Assembly (NCBI RefSeq): GCF_900699015.1
Contig: NZ_LR217738.1
Span: 1-49,732 of the forward strand
Direction: 5' to 3'
Origin: Erwinia_E haradaeae_E
GTDB taxonomy: Bacteria; Pseudomonadota; Gammaproteobacteria; Enterobacterales; Enterobacteriaceae
Length of the DNA: 49,732 bases
The position numbers and the translations under genes were made by a program. The notes under the pieces are model-generated. The model saw only the letters and a list, made by a program, of their open reading frames with translations. It was not told the origin of the DNA and made no database searches. The first letter of the stretch is position 1. Every line of letters starts with the position of its first letter. Positions 18,176-28,499 of the stretch are shown one piece after another.

Positions 18176-20112
18176 TGTGAAATAATATGTGTTTATATCT
18201 ATCTTCTTTTCAAAATTTATTTATATCCATCACTTTTTTAGGCTATTTATTATGGAATAAGTAATATATTGACATAAGAAGATATTCGTTTCTTAAAGAA
18301 TTTTGATGTTATCTAAACAATTCCTGTCCCATCTGATGGTTTACATTTTTATTGTATTTATTAGTGATGTGTGAATTAGTTCTTAAATATATTAAAGAAT
18401 ATTTTTAAATTAATCAGTTGACAAGAGTAATTTAGTGCTCTATCTCTGTTAGTAAAGATGGATAGTTATTCTTTCTGTAAGAAAGATTAGGTTTTATACA
18501 TCATATTTATTTAAATATCGAATCTAATGATTCTATAGTTCTTACTGACTATTGTGAATATAATAGTTTATATATACATTTATACATAAAAATTTGCTTA
18601 CTATATTATTAGTATAATTCCCCCTTTTAATTAAGTAGCATACAAAGGACAATAAGAGAATTCGATATCTCAATTTTGTTTAGCATATTACATATTACAA
18701 ATGAACTTGTCTTTCATTAGAGATAACAATGGAGTATATGTTTAGACTATCGTATCCCATCATGGTAAAATTATGTGTATAGATTATTAATTACCGCATT
18801 TCACAATCGATCTTATCCTATTATTCAGGACTTCTAATAGTTCAATCAAATTAGATTCACTAGAATCAATATTCTAATCAGTGTACTCAAATTTATTTGA
18901 TAGATATTAATCTCATCTTTATTCTAATACTATTAGATAGAGAAGAGTATAACATAGTAAGTTTCTGTAAAATTAAGTATGAGATTTTAAGCAATCTATC
19001 GATATGTTTTATTAATAATAATTTGTCTAATATCTGCATTTTATCTATTTTTTAAAACAGTGATTATAGGGTCGATGCTATCCAAAGGATAATGTTCCTT
19101 ATTAAATATATATTTCTTTCAGTAAGCTTACTTATCTATATTTTCTATCTTCTTTGTTAATGTATATTAAACAAAGATTTATAAAAAATAAGCAAGTATT
19201 TAAATTTTCTTCAACAAAGACTTAATAAAATGAGATTACTGAATCTTCTCTCTTTTTATAGATCCAATAATTAATAAACATAAATTACCATAAGTAGTTT
19301 AGAGGCTAAAATTTCCGAGCAATCAGTCATGCATTGAGCTCTTAAATTATTAAATATTATGATATTTTTTCTATTAATTTTTAATGAATTAGTATTTATA
19401 AAATAAGTGTATTGAAAAGATTTTATGAAAATATATTGTAATATAATATATATGCTCACGAAATCTGAAAAATAGATAGGATCTGAGAATAAAAATAAAA
19501 CTAATAATATGATCTATAACTACCATAAATAGTCAAACTGCTATCTTTTTAAATTATCTTGAATATTATTAATTTATTGTTAGATTAGATTAGTTCATTT
19601 TTTAAGCATTGAGGTAGTAGTGATTATTTTATATTACGGATTATAAGTAATCCAACGTAAACCAAGTATATTAGTATGAAAAATAATTTTAAAATTCATC
19701 ACTAATTAATTATAATCTAGATTATGCAAGTTTATAAATAAAATTATACGAGAAACTAATATGATAATCCCTATACTATAGAGTCAACTTTTAAAGTTTA
19801 TGATAGCAGGTCTCTTTTAGAGTAACAAATAAGTATTTTATTATATTAATCCAACTTAATTACTGCTAAAAACTCAGCTGCTTAAGATTTTTATATAAAA
19901 TTTTATTAAAGAATTTAATTGAAAGCTTTATGAAAGGTTATTGATCTTATTTCAGTATCCCTCTATATTTCTTACATCTAATTATCTATAAGTGTGTTAT
20001 ATATGGAGAGTTATAAATTATTAAATATGAGTATAATCTAACCGTATCTTATTAAGAATTTTGATTCTTATGAATAGCGGTAATTATGGAATTATTTATT
20101 TCCTAGCCATGA

Positions 20113-20156
20113 GATTAAGTGGTTATATTAATATGAGTGGTTATATCAACTTAATC
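20113..20156. repeat. Nested inverted/direct repeats upstream of recombinase, arm A
   Basis: GATTAAGT (20113-20120) and ACTTAATC (20149-20156) form an inverted repeat enclosing two direct copies of GTGGTTATAT (20119-20128 and 20137-20146). Composite sites of this sort are usual for serine recombinases, but no known res consensus was matched. Confidence 0.4.
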
Positions 20157-20208
20157 ATTCTATCTAATATCTTAAATTACTCAAATCAATTCGAAATGGG
20201 TCGTGTTT

Positions 20209-20303
20209 GATCTATTAATAGAATTATATGCTGAATTAAATCGTTTTATGTGAACCATTTTAATTAATAGATCTTATTTTCAGCATCTATAGACAAAACG
20301 ATT
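20209..20303. repeat. Interleaved inverted repeats A-B-C-A'-B'-C', arm A
   Basis: Three inverted repeat pairs occur in interlocked order: GATCTATTAAT (20209-20219) with 20263-20273; ATGCTGAA (20228-20235) with 20279-20286; AATCGTTTT (20239-20247) with 20295-20303. As RNA this would be a pseudoknot; as DNA it could be a multi-subsite recombination region. It lies about 370 bp before the recombinase start. Confidence 0.5.
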
Positions 20304-20672
20304 CGATCAGATTGCTAATCAGATTATTAGTTGAGTCTGCAATTATATATCTATCATCATCTTTGATGATGAGTAATAGAAGTTTTTAATATTTTTATTA
20401 GTATAGTCAGTTACTTGTTAAAGAACTACACAGTAGTTTAAGTACTTCTAAAAATCTTAATGTTAACTAGAGATAGATCGTAATAAGTATTATAATTCTA
20501 ATATTTTTCTTCATTCTCTAGTACGTCTTGTCTTTAAGTGTCAACTTAAGATATAGCATATTATGGCATTAGATTTGTACTCTAAAACGTCAGAATAAAA
20601 TTTGATTTTGATTTTTATTGGCATATGGAAGTAAAAGTTATAGAGTTATTTTTGATATTTTCGAGAAAACTT

Positions 20673-21233
20673 ATGATAGGACAACGTATTGGCTACACCC
20701 GAATTAGCACCATACACCAAAATCCACAAAGACAGCTTGATGGTATCAAAGTAGATCGAATGTTTACTGATGTAGCATCAGGAAAGGAGATCAAGCGACC
20801 TCAATTAGCGGCATTAATCGACTTTGTTCGTTCCGGAGATACTGTACTCATACACAGTATGGATCGCTTAGCGCGCAATCTTAACGATTTACGTCGTATT
20901 ATTCAAATGTTAACACAACGTGGAGTGCGGATTGAATTTGTCCAGGAAAATCTTAGTTTTACTGGGGAAGACTCACCTCTCTCAAATTTGATGTTAGCTA
21001 TTATTGGAGCCTTTTCTGAATTTGAACGTTCTCTATTGAAAGAGCGTCAACGCGAAGGAATTGAATTAGCTAAACAACGTGGTGTTTATCGAGGTCGAAA
21101 AAGAGCGCTTTCAGAAAAACAAATCACTGAACTCTGTCAGCGTGTTGCTGCTGGAGAAAAAAAGGTAAAGATTGCACGTGATTTTTCGATCAGTCGGGAA
21201 ACATTATATCAATATATAAGAAGAGCAGGATAG
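20673..21233 (+). CDS. Serine recombinase (resolvase/invertase family), arm A
   Basis: Site-specific recombinase that cuts and rejoins DNA through a covalent serine linkage. It is 186 aa from the ATG at 20673; an upstream ATG at 20625 would add 16 residues (MEVKVIELFLIFSRKL) not typical of the family, so I reject it. Catalytic residues are visible: Arg10 and Ser12 (YTRIST), then MDRLARN with Asp64, Arg65 and Arg68. The long dimer helix follows (about 100-135, FSEFERSLLKERQREGIELAKQRG), then GRKRAL and a C-terminal helix-turn-helix (about 160-183, KIARDFSISRETLYQYIRR). Length and layout fit Tn3 resolvases and Hin/Gin-type invertases; I cannot tell which reaction it performs. No transposase accompanies it, so it is probably a plasmid multimer-resolution or inversion enzyme. 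It sits about 490 bp from the inner end of the repeat. Confidence 0.92.
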   Translation: MIGQRIGYTRISTIHQNPQRQLDGIKVDRMFTDVASGKEIKRPQLAALIDFVRSGDTVLIHSMDRLARNLNDLRRIIQMLTQRGVRIEFVQENLSFTGEDSPLSNLMLAIIGAFSEFERSLLKERQREGIELAKQRGVYRGRKRALSEKQITELCQRVAAGEKKVKIARDFSISRETLYQYIRRAG

Positions 21234-21722
21234 AAAGTGTTATGAATATGATTATAATATTTGATGTATATATCTAATAACAACGACATGGATTTTTAGA
21301 ATTGATTGTAAAATACAATAGTGTTAGACATTCTGTTAACAAGAGACACTTTTGAGTCAGTCAAGATTAAGAATATGATAAATGTTAGAGTTTTCTCAAC
21401 AAACTATTGAAGACCAGTTCACATATGCAGCATCTAGCAATATAAACTGGTCTATGTTATTTATTGAGATTCACTAAATATTTATTATTTTATAATAAGA
21501 AAGAAAGTTTAAATTGATTGAAAATACATAAAAAACAGTATTCGATAAGTTTCTTATGAAACAATTAAATTTATATTAGTGCTGATCCTGATGAGAATCA
21601 AGGTAGGATATATGTTCAAACTTTAGTATAAATACTCATTAATTAAATAAATAATCATATGCTTTTGATCTAAAATTTAATTAATATATAGATATTAATG
21701 TAGATGGTGTTCTCTGCTTGAT
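21234..21722. other. Inner end of arm A, no gene
   Basis: 489 bp from the recombinase stop to the inner repeat boundary. It contains a GC-richer inverted repeat, AGACCAGTT (21411-21419) and AACTGGTCT (21445-21453), around a 25-nt core. This is a candidate recombinase crossover site or a terminator lacking a T-tract. Confidence 0.5.
21411..21453. repeat. 9-bp inverted repeat, possible recombination site, arm A
   Basis: Perfect 9-bp arms, AGACCAGTT/AACTGGTCT, spaced by 25 nt containing ATATGCAGCAT. It is 178 bp downstream of the recombinase and stands out by GC content. The site function is inference from position only. Confidence 0.4.
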
Positions 21723-24700
21723 TGATTAAAGTCTGCAATATTTACTATTCAGTTAATTAAAAGCTGTATATAATTGAGATGATAAATAAAAAATTATTCA
21801 ATAATCTTCTTAGATCACTATATATCCGACATCTTTTCAAGATAGATAACATCTTATTTTTTTCAATTAAATTTAAGATATGCACTTCGTAATAAGACAA
21901 ATTCATAATTTTATCTATTTAATTCGATATATATTATTTGGCATATTCACTTTAGTGAATAGATAAGAAGATTGTTATACATCTTATCAGATAGGAAGGA
22001 GGATATAGATATGCAGATTGATAGAGTTACACAGTATTAATGGAAAGTTGTTATAGTTAAATATAACTGCATGAGCACTGTATAATTTAAATTTGTGAAC
22101 TTAATAACTGCTATATGAACATAATAAGATAATGAATCAACATCTTGATAATTAAATTTGTTTACTCAGTGTAAATGACGCACATGTAGTTAATAAAGTA
22201 GTCTATAGAGATATATATAGGAATATACAATGGTATTGTAATCTATAAAGTCTGATTAAGATATGAATCAAAATTAAAGAATTATATTAGTTACGATTAT
22301 TTAACTGTATTATTTTAGATAAATTAATATAGGAATATTAGTATGGTTTTAATCATTAATTTTATTCTAGTAACTTCTGCTAAAATCACACAAACTATAC
22401 ATACACCTAATTCAAGTATTTAAATTAATAGTCACTGCTTTAACTTCATGGATATAAGTAGCGATACTTACAGCTCTCTTAAAGAAGTTAATTAATCTAT
22501 ATATTATTCAATTCAGAAAAAATCCTATTATTTCTATTAACTACATCTAAGAGTAGTTCTTTTTTTAAAAGATAACGGATAAAACTTATCTTAAAAATAA
22601 GTGACATTGCTATGTGCTTAAAATACATGAGTATTATTTCATACCTGACTTCTAACATGGAAGTATAAATTGATATAAATAATTTTGTTAACATACATGA
22701 ATGTGCATAATTGTTTTTTTATTTAAAGTATTATAGGCAGATTAATAAATCTTTTCGTGTCATAGAAAATAAATTGCTCTGTCACCTCATAAGAAGAATC
22801 TATAAATTCTCTAATAAGATTAGCTAATTATAAAATACTTTATATCAGGTGAATCATCTTGGAACTCATATAATTTACAGGAGAAGCCCATAGATTGACA
22901 AGAAGGCAATGATGACGTTTAATAATATCTTAATATCATATCAATCTTATAAAATGATGTGGAATATGACTTTCTAATGATATAAAAATCATCTATTTCA
23001 ATGGATAATCTTTAGATTAGAGATGATAATAAATATTATAAAATATTAAATAAAATTACTATTTAGATGTAGATGACAATTAATTAATTAGAAATCTATG
23101 ATTACTCTAATATAGAGTTTTCATATAATATTAATCTAAATCTTTTATCTAGCACAAGGAAGTTTGATCCGAATAATCAGTCTTTAGTGTAGCTGCAGTA
23201 ACTTGATGAATTAATAAAAAAGGGAATATCTTTTTAAGAGTGATAGTAAAACTGTAGGAAAACATTTTTTTTTCTTATAATTTATTATAACTATCTTATC
23301 AAGATTAACTTGAAATTTATCATTCTATATTAAAACATAAAATCTTAAAATTGTATAATTTTCTCGTATTCTGATAGAAAAATAAGCAAAAGATGTTCTG
23401 ATTACTAAATATGATTGGTACCCTGTACAAATATGATCTATTAGCAGTTAATAGTTAGAGTGTTGTATTATTTTATACGGTAATATTAGATACATAAAGA
23501 TAGAAAATTTATTTTTCTTGGCTATCGTTAATTTTTTAATCATCTCTACTCACAAGAAATAAATTATGCATCGATTATTCAATCAATTTTCAATTACTAG
23601 AATAAAGCTTAGATTAGTGACATAATGAAAAGTTATTAATCATATATTCTTAATTTTAACATAGTTGAAATATTTCATTTTGTAATCAATAAGATTACAA
23701 ATATCTTCCACCTATTTTTAAAGAGATAAGCGTTCTCAATATGAAGGAGTATAAGTCATTTATGTAAGTAATATTAACACATTTTATAGATAACTAAATA
23801 AATCAGAGTTAATAAGTGACAATTATCTCATCATAAAATATTTAAATGAATATAGATGATGAATGATACTAATCATCAAAGATTCAGGAAATTTTAGCTT
23901 CTAAAAAGAAAGAAATCAATAAAAATAAATGCTTGGAAAAAAATAATATGATTCTTCTAATAATATAGAATATTGTATTTTATTTTAGTATTTATTTTTT
24001 ATGAAATAAAATAAATTACAAAATTTAATATTAATTAATGATTACAGTTATAAATAAATTTTATTTTGTACTGTATATATAGTATATTAAAGATTAAAAT
24101 TATCTAATTTTAATATCAATATTTTATATAAATATTTCTTATCTGTATTAGTAGATATTTTAACATTATTAATATATAGATTGTACTTTTATAAATTTTT
24201 ATTTTTTAAAATAGTATTGTATATTTAAAGATGAGTAATAAATTACAATAAAAAATATAATTTAATATTAATATTATCCATATTTCTTATATTTTCTGTA
24301 TTATTTCTTCATCTTGTTATTTGTCATGATTAGACTATAGTAATAGATATTAGTTATTACTTTATTGATACTCTATTCACGAATAAGAGCACTACTCTAT
24401 GCAGAGTCACAGTTGCGTTATAAGTAATTTTTGTTAATAACAATATTATATGTAATTTTATTAACTATTTTTTAAAAAATGATTAGTAGAAAGATTATTT
24501 TAATCTATACTAATCTCATTGAAACTATTAGTTAAGATAGTAATATTTGCGTTAGAAATACTAAGAAAAATAGAATTTTAAAAACCAATATCTTTAAATA
24601 TAATAAAAATTATATACATTACGATATTGGTATCTATACCATTATCTATGCCTAAATGAATGAAATACAAATATAAAATGATAAATCAAATTTTTACACT

Positions 24701-24914
24701 AAATGTTTAAATTTGATTAAGTAATCTTTTATATATTAATGTGACTAAAAATTCGTTTAAACATCACTTGATTAAAAATGTCATCTTATATCTATTTTAT
24801 AATAACGAGATAAATAAATAATTTTGATAATCTAAACTCATAAATATCAATCTGGAATTTTATTTACATATTAATTGAATATATGTAATAGACATAGACT
24901 AATAATTAAGGGTC

Positions 24915-24984
24915 AAAATATTTTATCAATTAAAAATTCATATATTATATATAATATATGAATTTTTAATTGATAAAATATTTT
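24915..24984. repeat. 70-bp perfect palindrome near the symmetry axis
   Basis: Uninterrupted palindrome with 35-bp arms centred between 24949 and 24950, checked base by base; it fails only at 24914/24985. It is all A/T apart from two C-G pairs per arm. Such a spacer-free palindrome can extrude as a cruciform or fold at the replication fork. Confidence 0.95.
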
Positions 24985-25029
24985 TAAGTGGTAATTATTA
25001 CTAATAATAATTACCACTTAAAAATATTT
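24976..25029. repeat. 54-bp palindrome (25-bp arms, 4-nt loop) overlapping the previous one
   Basis: Arms 24976-25000 and 25005-25029 pair perfectly around CTAA. The stem includes AAGTGGTAATTATTA. It shares 24976-24984 with the 70-bp palindrome, so only one of the two structures can form at a time. It is 300 bp upstream of apbE and could also act as a strong hairpin in RNA. Confidence 0.95.
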
Positions 25030-25041
25030 CTATGATAATTT

Positions 25042-25063
25042 AAATCAATATATATATTGATTT
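25042..25063. repeat. 22-bp perfect palindrome
   Basis: Spacer-free palindrome with half-site AAATCAATATA, 12 bp after the previous element; third member of the palindrome cluster. Confidence 0.85.
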
Positions 25064-25351
25064 TTATAAAACTTTGAAATATATTTAAATATATATTGTA
25101 TTGACTTAATAACTTATTTTTTTAAAAAACTATTGACTATTGAGTAATAGTAAATGTTTTTATTGATAACTGAATACAATCTAACATTAAATAATAATCT
25201 AGTTTTTATATTTACATAAGAAATAATCTTGTCATCTATCAATACTTTTTATAAAGATTTTTTATGAATTATTTAAGTATAATCGTTTCTTCTTACACAG
25301 ATTTAAACTAGTACTAATCTTATCATGTACAAATAAAAGTTAGGATAATAA

Positions 25352-26395
25352 ATGAATAATGCATATCGATGTTTTATATTCTATATTCTAATATTTATGC
25401 AGGAGTCCTGTAGTAATTCTCACTCTCTCTTTAATTATGAAAAAATAATACTCACAGGTCATACTATGGGAACTATATGGCGAGTAAATATAGTAGATGT
25501 GGACGGATCACGAAAACAAACATTATACTCTTCTATACAAAAAATACTTGATTATGATGATGATCAATTATCAACATGGAAAGCTGATTCAGCATTATCA
25601 CGTTTTAATCAATATCGAGGTGATAAACCACAACGTGTGAGTACAGAAATAGCCGATATTATAGTCCAAGCATTACGCACTGGTACTCAGATGGATGGAG
25701 CAATGGATATAACTATTGGTCCTCTCGTAAATCTATGGGGATTCGGGCCTAGCAGACAACCACAATCTACTCCAAAACAGTTTCAGATTGATTCTGCCCG
25801 TTCTCTTAATGGTCTTTCTTATATTCAAATCATTAACTCTGCAAATCATTCTTATCTTCATAAAGATATACCAGGAATCTACATTGATCTTTCTAGTGTT
25901 GGAGAAGGGCGTGCAGTCGATCATTTAGCCCGTCTTATGAAAGAAGAGGGTATCGATAATTACCTTGTATCAGTTGGTGGAGCTATTGTTTCTTGTGGTC
26001 ATAACTCTCAAGGTAAACCATGGAAGATTGCAATCCAGAAGCCAACCGATCAAGAAAATATAGCACAAGATATTGTTGAGTTAAAAGGATGTGGTATTAG
26101 TACTTCTGGAACCTATCGTAACTACTATGAATTAAATGGGAAACGAATATCTCACTTAATTAATCCGTTTACTGGACGACCAATTCAAAATGAATTAGTA
26201 TCAGCTACTGTAATTGCTCCTACTGCATTCGAAGCAGATTGCTGGGATAGCGGGCTAATGATATTGGGTCTAAGAAAAGCTCAAGAATTATCTATTCGGC
26301 ATAAAAAAGCAGTATACCTTATATATAAGAAGAATAATCGATTAACTACTTGGATGTCACCACAATTTTTACCTTTTATCCAACCATCTTCATAA
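25352..26395 (+). CDS. apbE: FAD:protein FMN transferase ApbE
   Basis: Transfers FMN from FAD onto Thr/Ser of target proteins in the periplasm, chiefly the Rnf and Nqr electron-transport complexes. It is 347 aa, close to the E. coli protein. Family blocks are in order: GHTMGTIWR (36-44), DDDQLSTWKADSALSRFN (69-86), GAMDITIGPLVNLWGFGP (116-133), YIDLSSVGEGRAVDHLARL (177-195), YLVSVGGAI (204-212), GISTSGTYRNYYELNGKRISHLINP (248-272) and EADCWDSGLMILG (294-306), where Asp299-Ser300 are the likely Mg ligands (Thr in E. coli). Cys20 sits where the lipoprotein cysteine is expected, but the preceding QES is a poor lipobox. The ATG follows GTTAGGATAATAA. No Rnf/Nqr gene is in the window. It is single-copy, unlike the arm genes. 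Confidence 0.96.
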   Translation: MNNAYRCFIFYILIFMQESCSNSHSLFNYEKIILTGHTMGTIWRVNIVDVDGSRKQTLYSSIQKILDYDDDQLSTWKADSALSRFNQYRGDKPQRVSTEIADIIVQALRTGTQMDGAMDITIGPLVNLWGFGPSRQPQSTPKQFQIDSARSLNGLSYIQIINSANHSYLHKDIPGIYIDLSSVGEGRAVDHLARLMKEEGIDNYLVSVGGAIVSCGHNSQGKPWKIAIQKPTDQENIAQDIVELKGCGISTSGTYRNYYELNGKRISHLINPFTGRPIQNELVSATVIAPTAFEADCWDSGLMILGLRKAQELSIRHKKAVYLIYKKNNRLTTWMSPQFLPFIQPSS

Positions 26396-26907
26396 TAATC
26401 ATAATCAAGTAAGGTAAATACACATTGTGTGATATATTGACATAGACATCTTTTTAACCATATTTCATTGATTCGTAATATAAATTTTACATTCACAATA
26501 CAACTTTCAATCCCAAAAGTCTTCGTCATTAGTCTACGATGTAATGTACAATCATAATTTTTCAAGTAAATCAATCTATTATTAGTATAATAGATAGCTT
26601 GCTTATAACTATGCTGAACTAGGAGTGAAATACTTTTTATAAGATATAGTAAAGATATGTCTTTGTAATATACATAAAACAATTGAATTTACATATTTTA
26701 AAATATATTGATCACAATCAGCTAATATAGAGTAGAGAAAATATTAATTATTCCAATTTATTGCAAGTGCATTCTGACATTATTGAATTTATAGATTCAT
26801 GGAAAGATTTGTAAATTTCTATTGTCATATAAATATTATATAAACTTAATAGTGATTTTTACTAACTTTATTCTTATAGAAATATAGATTAATAAAGGAA
26901 TTTATTT
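26396..26907. other. apbE-gpmA intergenic region
   Basis: 512 bp without a recognised gene. A 133-codon frame on the opposite strand (26281-26682) overlaps the end of apbE; it has no ribosome binding site and no family resemblance that I recognise, though its residue composition is less biased than chance frames here. No clear promoter for gpmA was identified. Confidence 0.45.
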
Positions 26908-27630
26908 ATGGATATTATCAAGCTAGTTCTGATACGTCACGGAGAAAGTCAGTGGAATAAAAAAAATCTTTTTACCGGATGGCATGATATTGGTTTAACT
27001 GATCAAGGTCGTGTTGAAGCAGTGTCTGCCGGTAAGTTACTAAAAAATTCGGGATTTATTTTTGATCTTGCTTATACTTCTTTTTTAAAACGTGCGATCC
27101 ATACTCTCTGGCATATATTAAATGAGATGGATCAGATTTGGTTACCAGTAGAAAAATCATGGCGTCTTAATGAACGTCACTATGGTGCGTTAGAAGGGAT
27201 GAATAAAACAGCTAGTATTCAAAAATATGGTGAGGATCAAGTTAAACAATGGCGTCGTAGCTTGACAGTTACCCCTCCTCATCTTAATTATCTGGATAAA
27301 CGTTTTCCTGGTCATGACCCTCGGTATTGGGATTTAAACAAAGATCAATTACCAACTTCTGAAAGCTTAGCAATGACTATTGATCGTGTTTTACCAATCT
27401 GGAAAACAACTATTTTCCCTCAAATAAAAAATCATAAAAAAATTATTATTTCTGCTCACGGTAACTCCCTTCGTGCACTTATTACATATTTAGATAATAT
27501 GAAAGAAAAAGAAATATTAGAACTTAATATACCAACTGGTATACCATTAATCTACGAATTTAATGAGCACTATCAACCTATTTCACGTTATTGGCTTAAC
27601 TTTGATAATAACATAACTTTTAATAGTTGA
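26908..27630 (+). CDS. gpmA: 2,3-bisphosphoglycerate-dependent phosphoglycerate mutase GpmA
   Basis: Interconverts 3- and 2-phosphoglycerate in glycolysis and gluconeogenesis through a phosphohistidine intermediate. It is 240 aa, about ten shorter than E. coli GpmA because the variable C-terminal tail is reduced. Active-site residues are intact: His11 (RHGESQWN), Arg62 (LKRAIHTLW), Glu89 (LNERHYGALEG) and His184 (SAHGNSLRAL). The cofactor and substrate motif VKQWRR and the PGHDPRYW block are present. AAAGGA lies about 9 nt before the ATG. A core glycolytic gene on a plasmid-like replicon is unusual; if no chromosomal copy exists, the plasmid is essential. It is downstream of apbE on the same strand but 512 bp away. 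Confidence 0.97.
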   Translation: MDIIKLVLIRHGESQWNKKNLFTGWHDIGLTDQGRVEAVSAGKLLKNSGFIFDLAYTSFLKRAIHTLWHILNEMDQIWLPVEKSWRLNERHYGALEGMNKTASIQKYGEDQVKQWRRSLTVTPPHLNYLDKRFPGHDPRYWDLNKDQLPTSESLAMTIDRVLPIWKTTIFPQIKNHKKIIISAHGNSLRALITYLDNMKEKEILELNIPTGIPLIYEFNEHYQPISRYWLNFDNNITFNS

Positions 27631-28010
27631 GCTATACTCAATTAGAGAAGAATAAATCAAGATTTACATCTTGATCTAAAATAAAATTAATCATAATAAA
27701 AATAAGATTACATTGAAATTCAGGATTAATCTATAATTAATAAAGACTTGTTGTAGGAGATAACTGATGTTCTAAGAACTTTTATTAATTTATTAATTAC
27801 GTATAGCGATATTATCTATTATTTTATGCAGTTATTTTAATTTATCAGTATAGATAGAATGAGTTTGTATAAAATACAAATACAAGATTATAAACGCTTA
27901 TATGTCCTGATTATAGTTTGCTCTCTTTAATATTTGACTAACATACTACATAAGATTTTTCAAGTATGAAATATATAATTGATGTTCAATTTTTATCATA
28001 AAAATTGAAC
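27631..28010. other. Unique region between gpmA and arm B
   Basis: 380 bp of AT-rich, gene-free sequence. It contains the small hairpin after gpmA and ends in a 37-bp palindrome that straddles the boundary with arm B. Confidence 0.55.
27656..27675. repeat. 8-bp hairpin after gpmA
   Basis: Stem ATCAAGAT/ATCTTGAT with a TTAC loop, 26 bp after the gpmA stop. No T-tract follows, so it is at best a weak terminator. Confidence 0.4.
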
Positions 28011-28015
28011 ATCAA
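27979..28015. repeat. 37-bp palindrome spanning the inner boundary of arm B
   Basis: Perfect 18-bp arms (27979-27996 and 27998-28015) around a single C, with half-site TTGATGTTCAATTTTTAT. The repeat boundary (28010/28011) lies inside the right half-arm. The other inner boundary (21722) has no such palindrome, only the shared CTTGAT. Confidence 0.95.
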
Positions 28016-28499
28016 GCAGAGAACACCATCTACATTAATATCTATATATTAATTAAATTTTAGATCAAAAGCATATGATTATTTATTTAATTAATGAGTA
28101 TTTATACTAAAGTTTGAACATATATCCTACCTTGATTCTCATCAGGATCAGCACTAATATAAATTTAATTGTTTCATAAGAAACTTATCGAATACTGTTT
28201 TTTATGTATTTTCAATCAATTTAAACTTTCTTTCTTATTATAAAATAATAAATATTTAGTGAATCTCAATAAATAACATAGACCAGTTTATATTGCTAGA
28301 TGCTGCATATGTGAACTGGTCTTCAATAGTTTGTTGAGAAAACTCTAACATTTATCATATTCTTAATCTTGACTGACTCAAAAGTGTCTCTTGTTAACAG
28401 AATGTCTAACACTATTGTATTTTACAATCAATTCTAAAAATCCATGTCGTTGTTATTAGATATATACATCAAATATTATAATCATATTCATAACACTTT
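28011..28499. other. Inner end of arm B, no gene
   Basis: Mirror of 21234-21722. It holds the AGACCAGTT/AACTGGTCT inverted repeat at 28280-28322 and no gene. Confidence 0.5.
28280..28322. repeat. 9-bp inverted repeat, possible recombination site, arm B
   Basis: Same element as 21411-21453 in opposite orientation. If it were a crossover site, the pair would be inversely oriented and recombination would invert the unique centre. Confidence 0.4.

Larger units (their letters stand above)
18176..20672. other. 2.5-kb gene-poor region between nuc and recombinase, arm A
   Basis: No credible protein gene; a 62-codon AT-rich frame (19271-19459, minus, GTG start) looks like chance. The last 560 bp are unusually structured: an inverted repeat GATTAAGT/ACTTAATC flanking two direct copies of GTGGTTATAT (20113-20156), an interleaved set of inverted repeats (20209-20303), and an 8-bp hairpin (20354-20372). 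These could be recombination sites for the downstream recombinase. Confidence 0.5.
800..21722 (+). repeat. Inverted repeat arm A (20,923 bp)
   Basis: Every position p in this arm pairs with the complement of 49733-p in arm B (28011-48933). I fixed the ends by direct comparison: pairing holds at 800/48933 and fails at 799/48934, and it holds at 21722/28011 and fails at 21723/28010. All seven gene pairs and every non-coding stretch I spot-checked are identical with no length change. The arm carries repA, bioB, bioA, nupC, ibp, nuc and a serine recombinase. Identity across gene deserts implies very recent duplication or continuing gene conversion between arms. An assembly artefact is the main alternative. 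Confidence 0.95.
21723..25351. other. Unique central region, gene-free part
   Basis: 3.6 kb of single-copy DNA with no intact gene. A perfect AAGGAGG (21996-22002) stands 8 nt before an ATG that opens only a 9-codon frame (22011-22040), a probable relic of a lost gene or a leader peptide; an inverted repeat ATTCAC/GTGAAT (21945-21960) precedes it. A 65-codon minus frame (22497-22694) has no ribosome binding site. From about 24000 the sequence becomes almost pure A/T and ends in a cluster of long palindromes (24915-25063). Confidence 0.55.

Noticed and set aside
19271..19459. 62-codon frame (mirror at 30274-30462)
   Set aside because: GTG start with no ribosome binding site and composition typical of random AT-rich sequence.
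22497..22694. 65-codon frame in the unique centre
   Set aside because: No ribosome binding site and no family resemblance; biased residues.
24915..25029. Hairpin telomere resolution site of a linear replicon
   Set aside because: The palindromes lie inside continuous unique sequence between the arms, and no telomere resolvase (protelomerase) gene is present.
26281..26682. 133-codon open frame on the minus strand overlapping the 3' end of apbE
   Set aside because: No ribosome binding site, no recognised family, overlap with a certain gene; probably chance, although its composition is less biased than other random frames.
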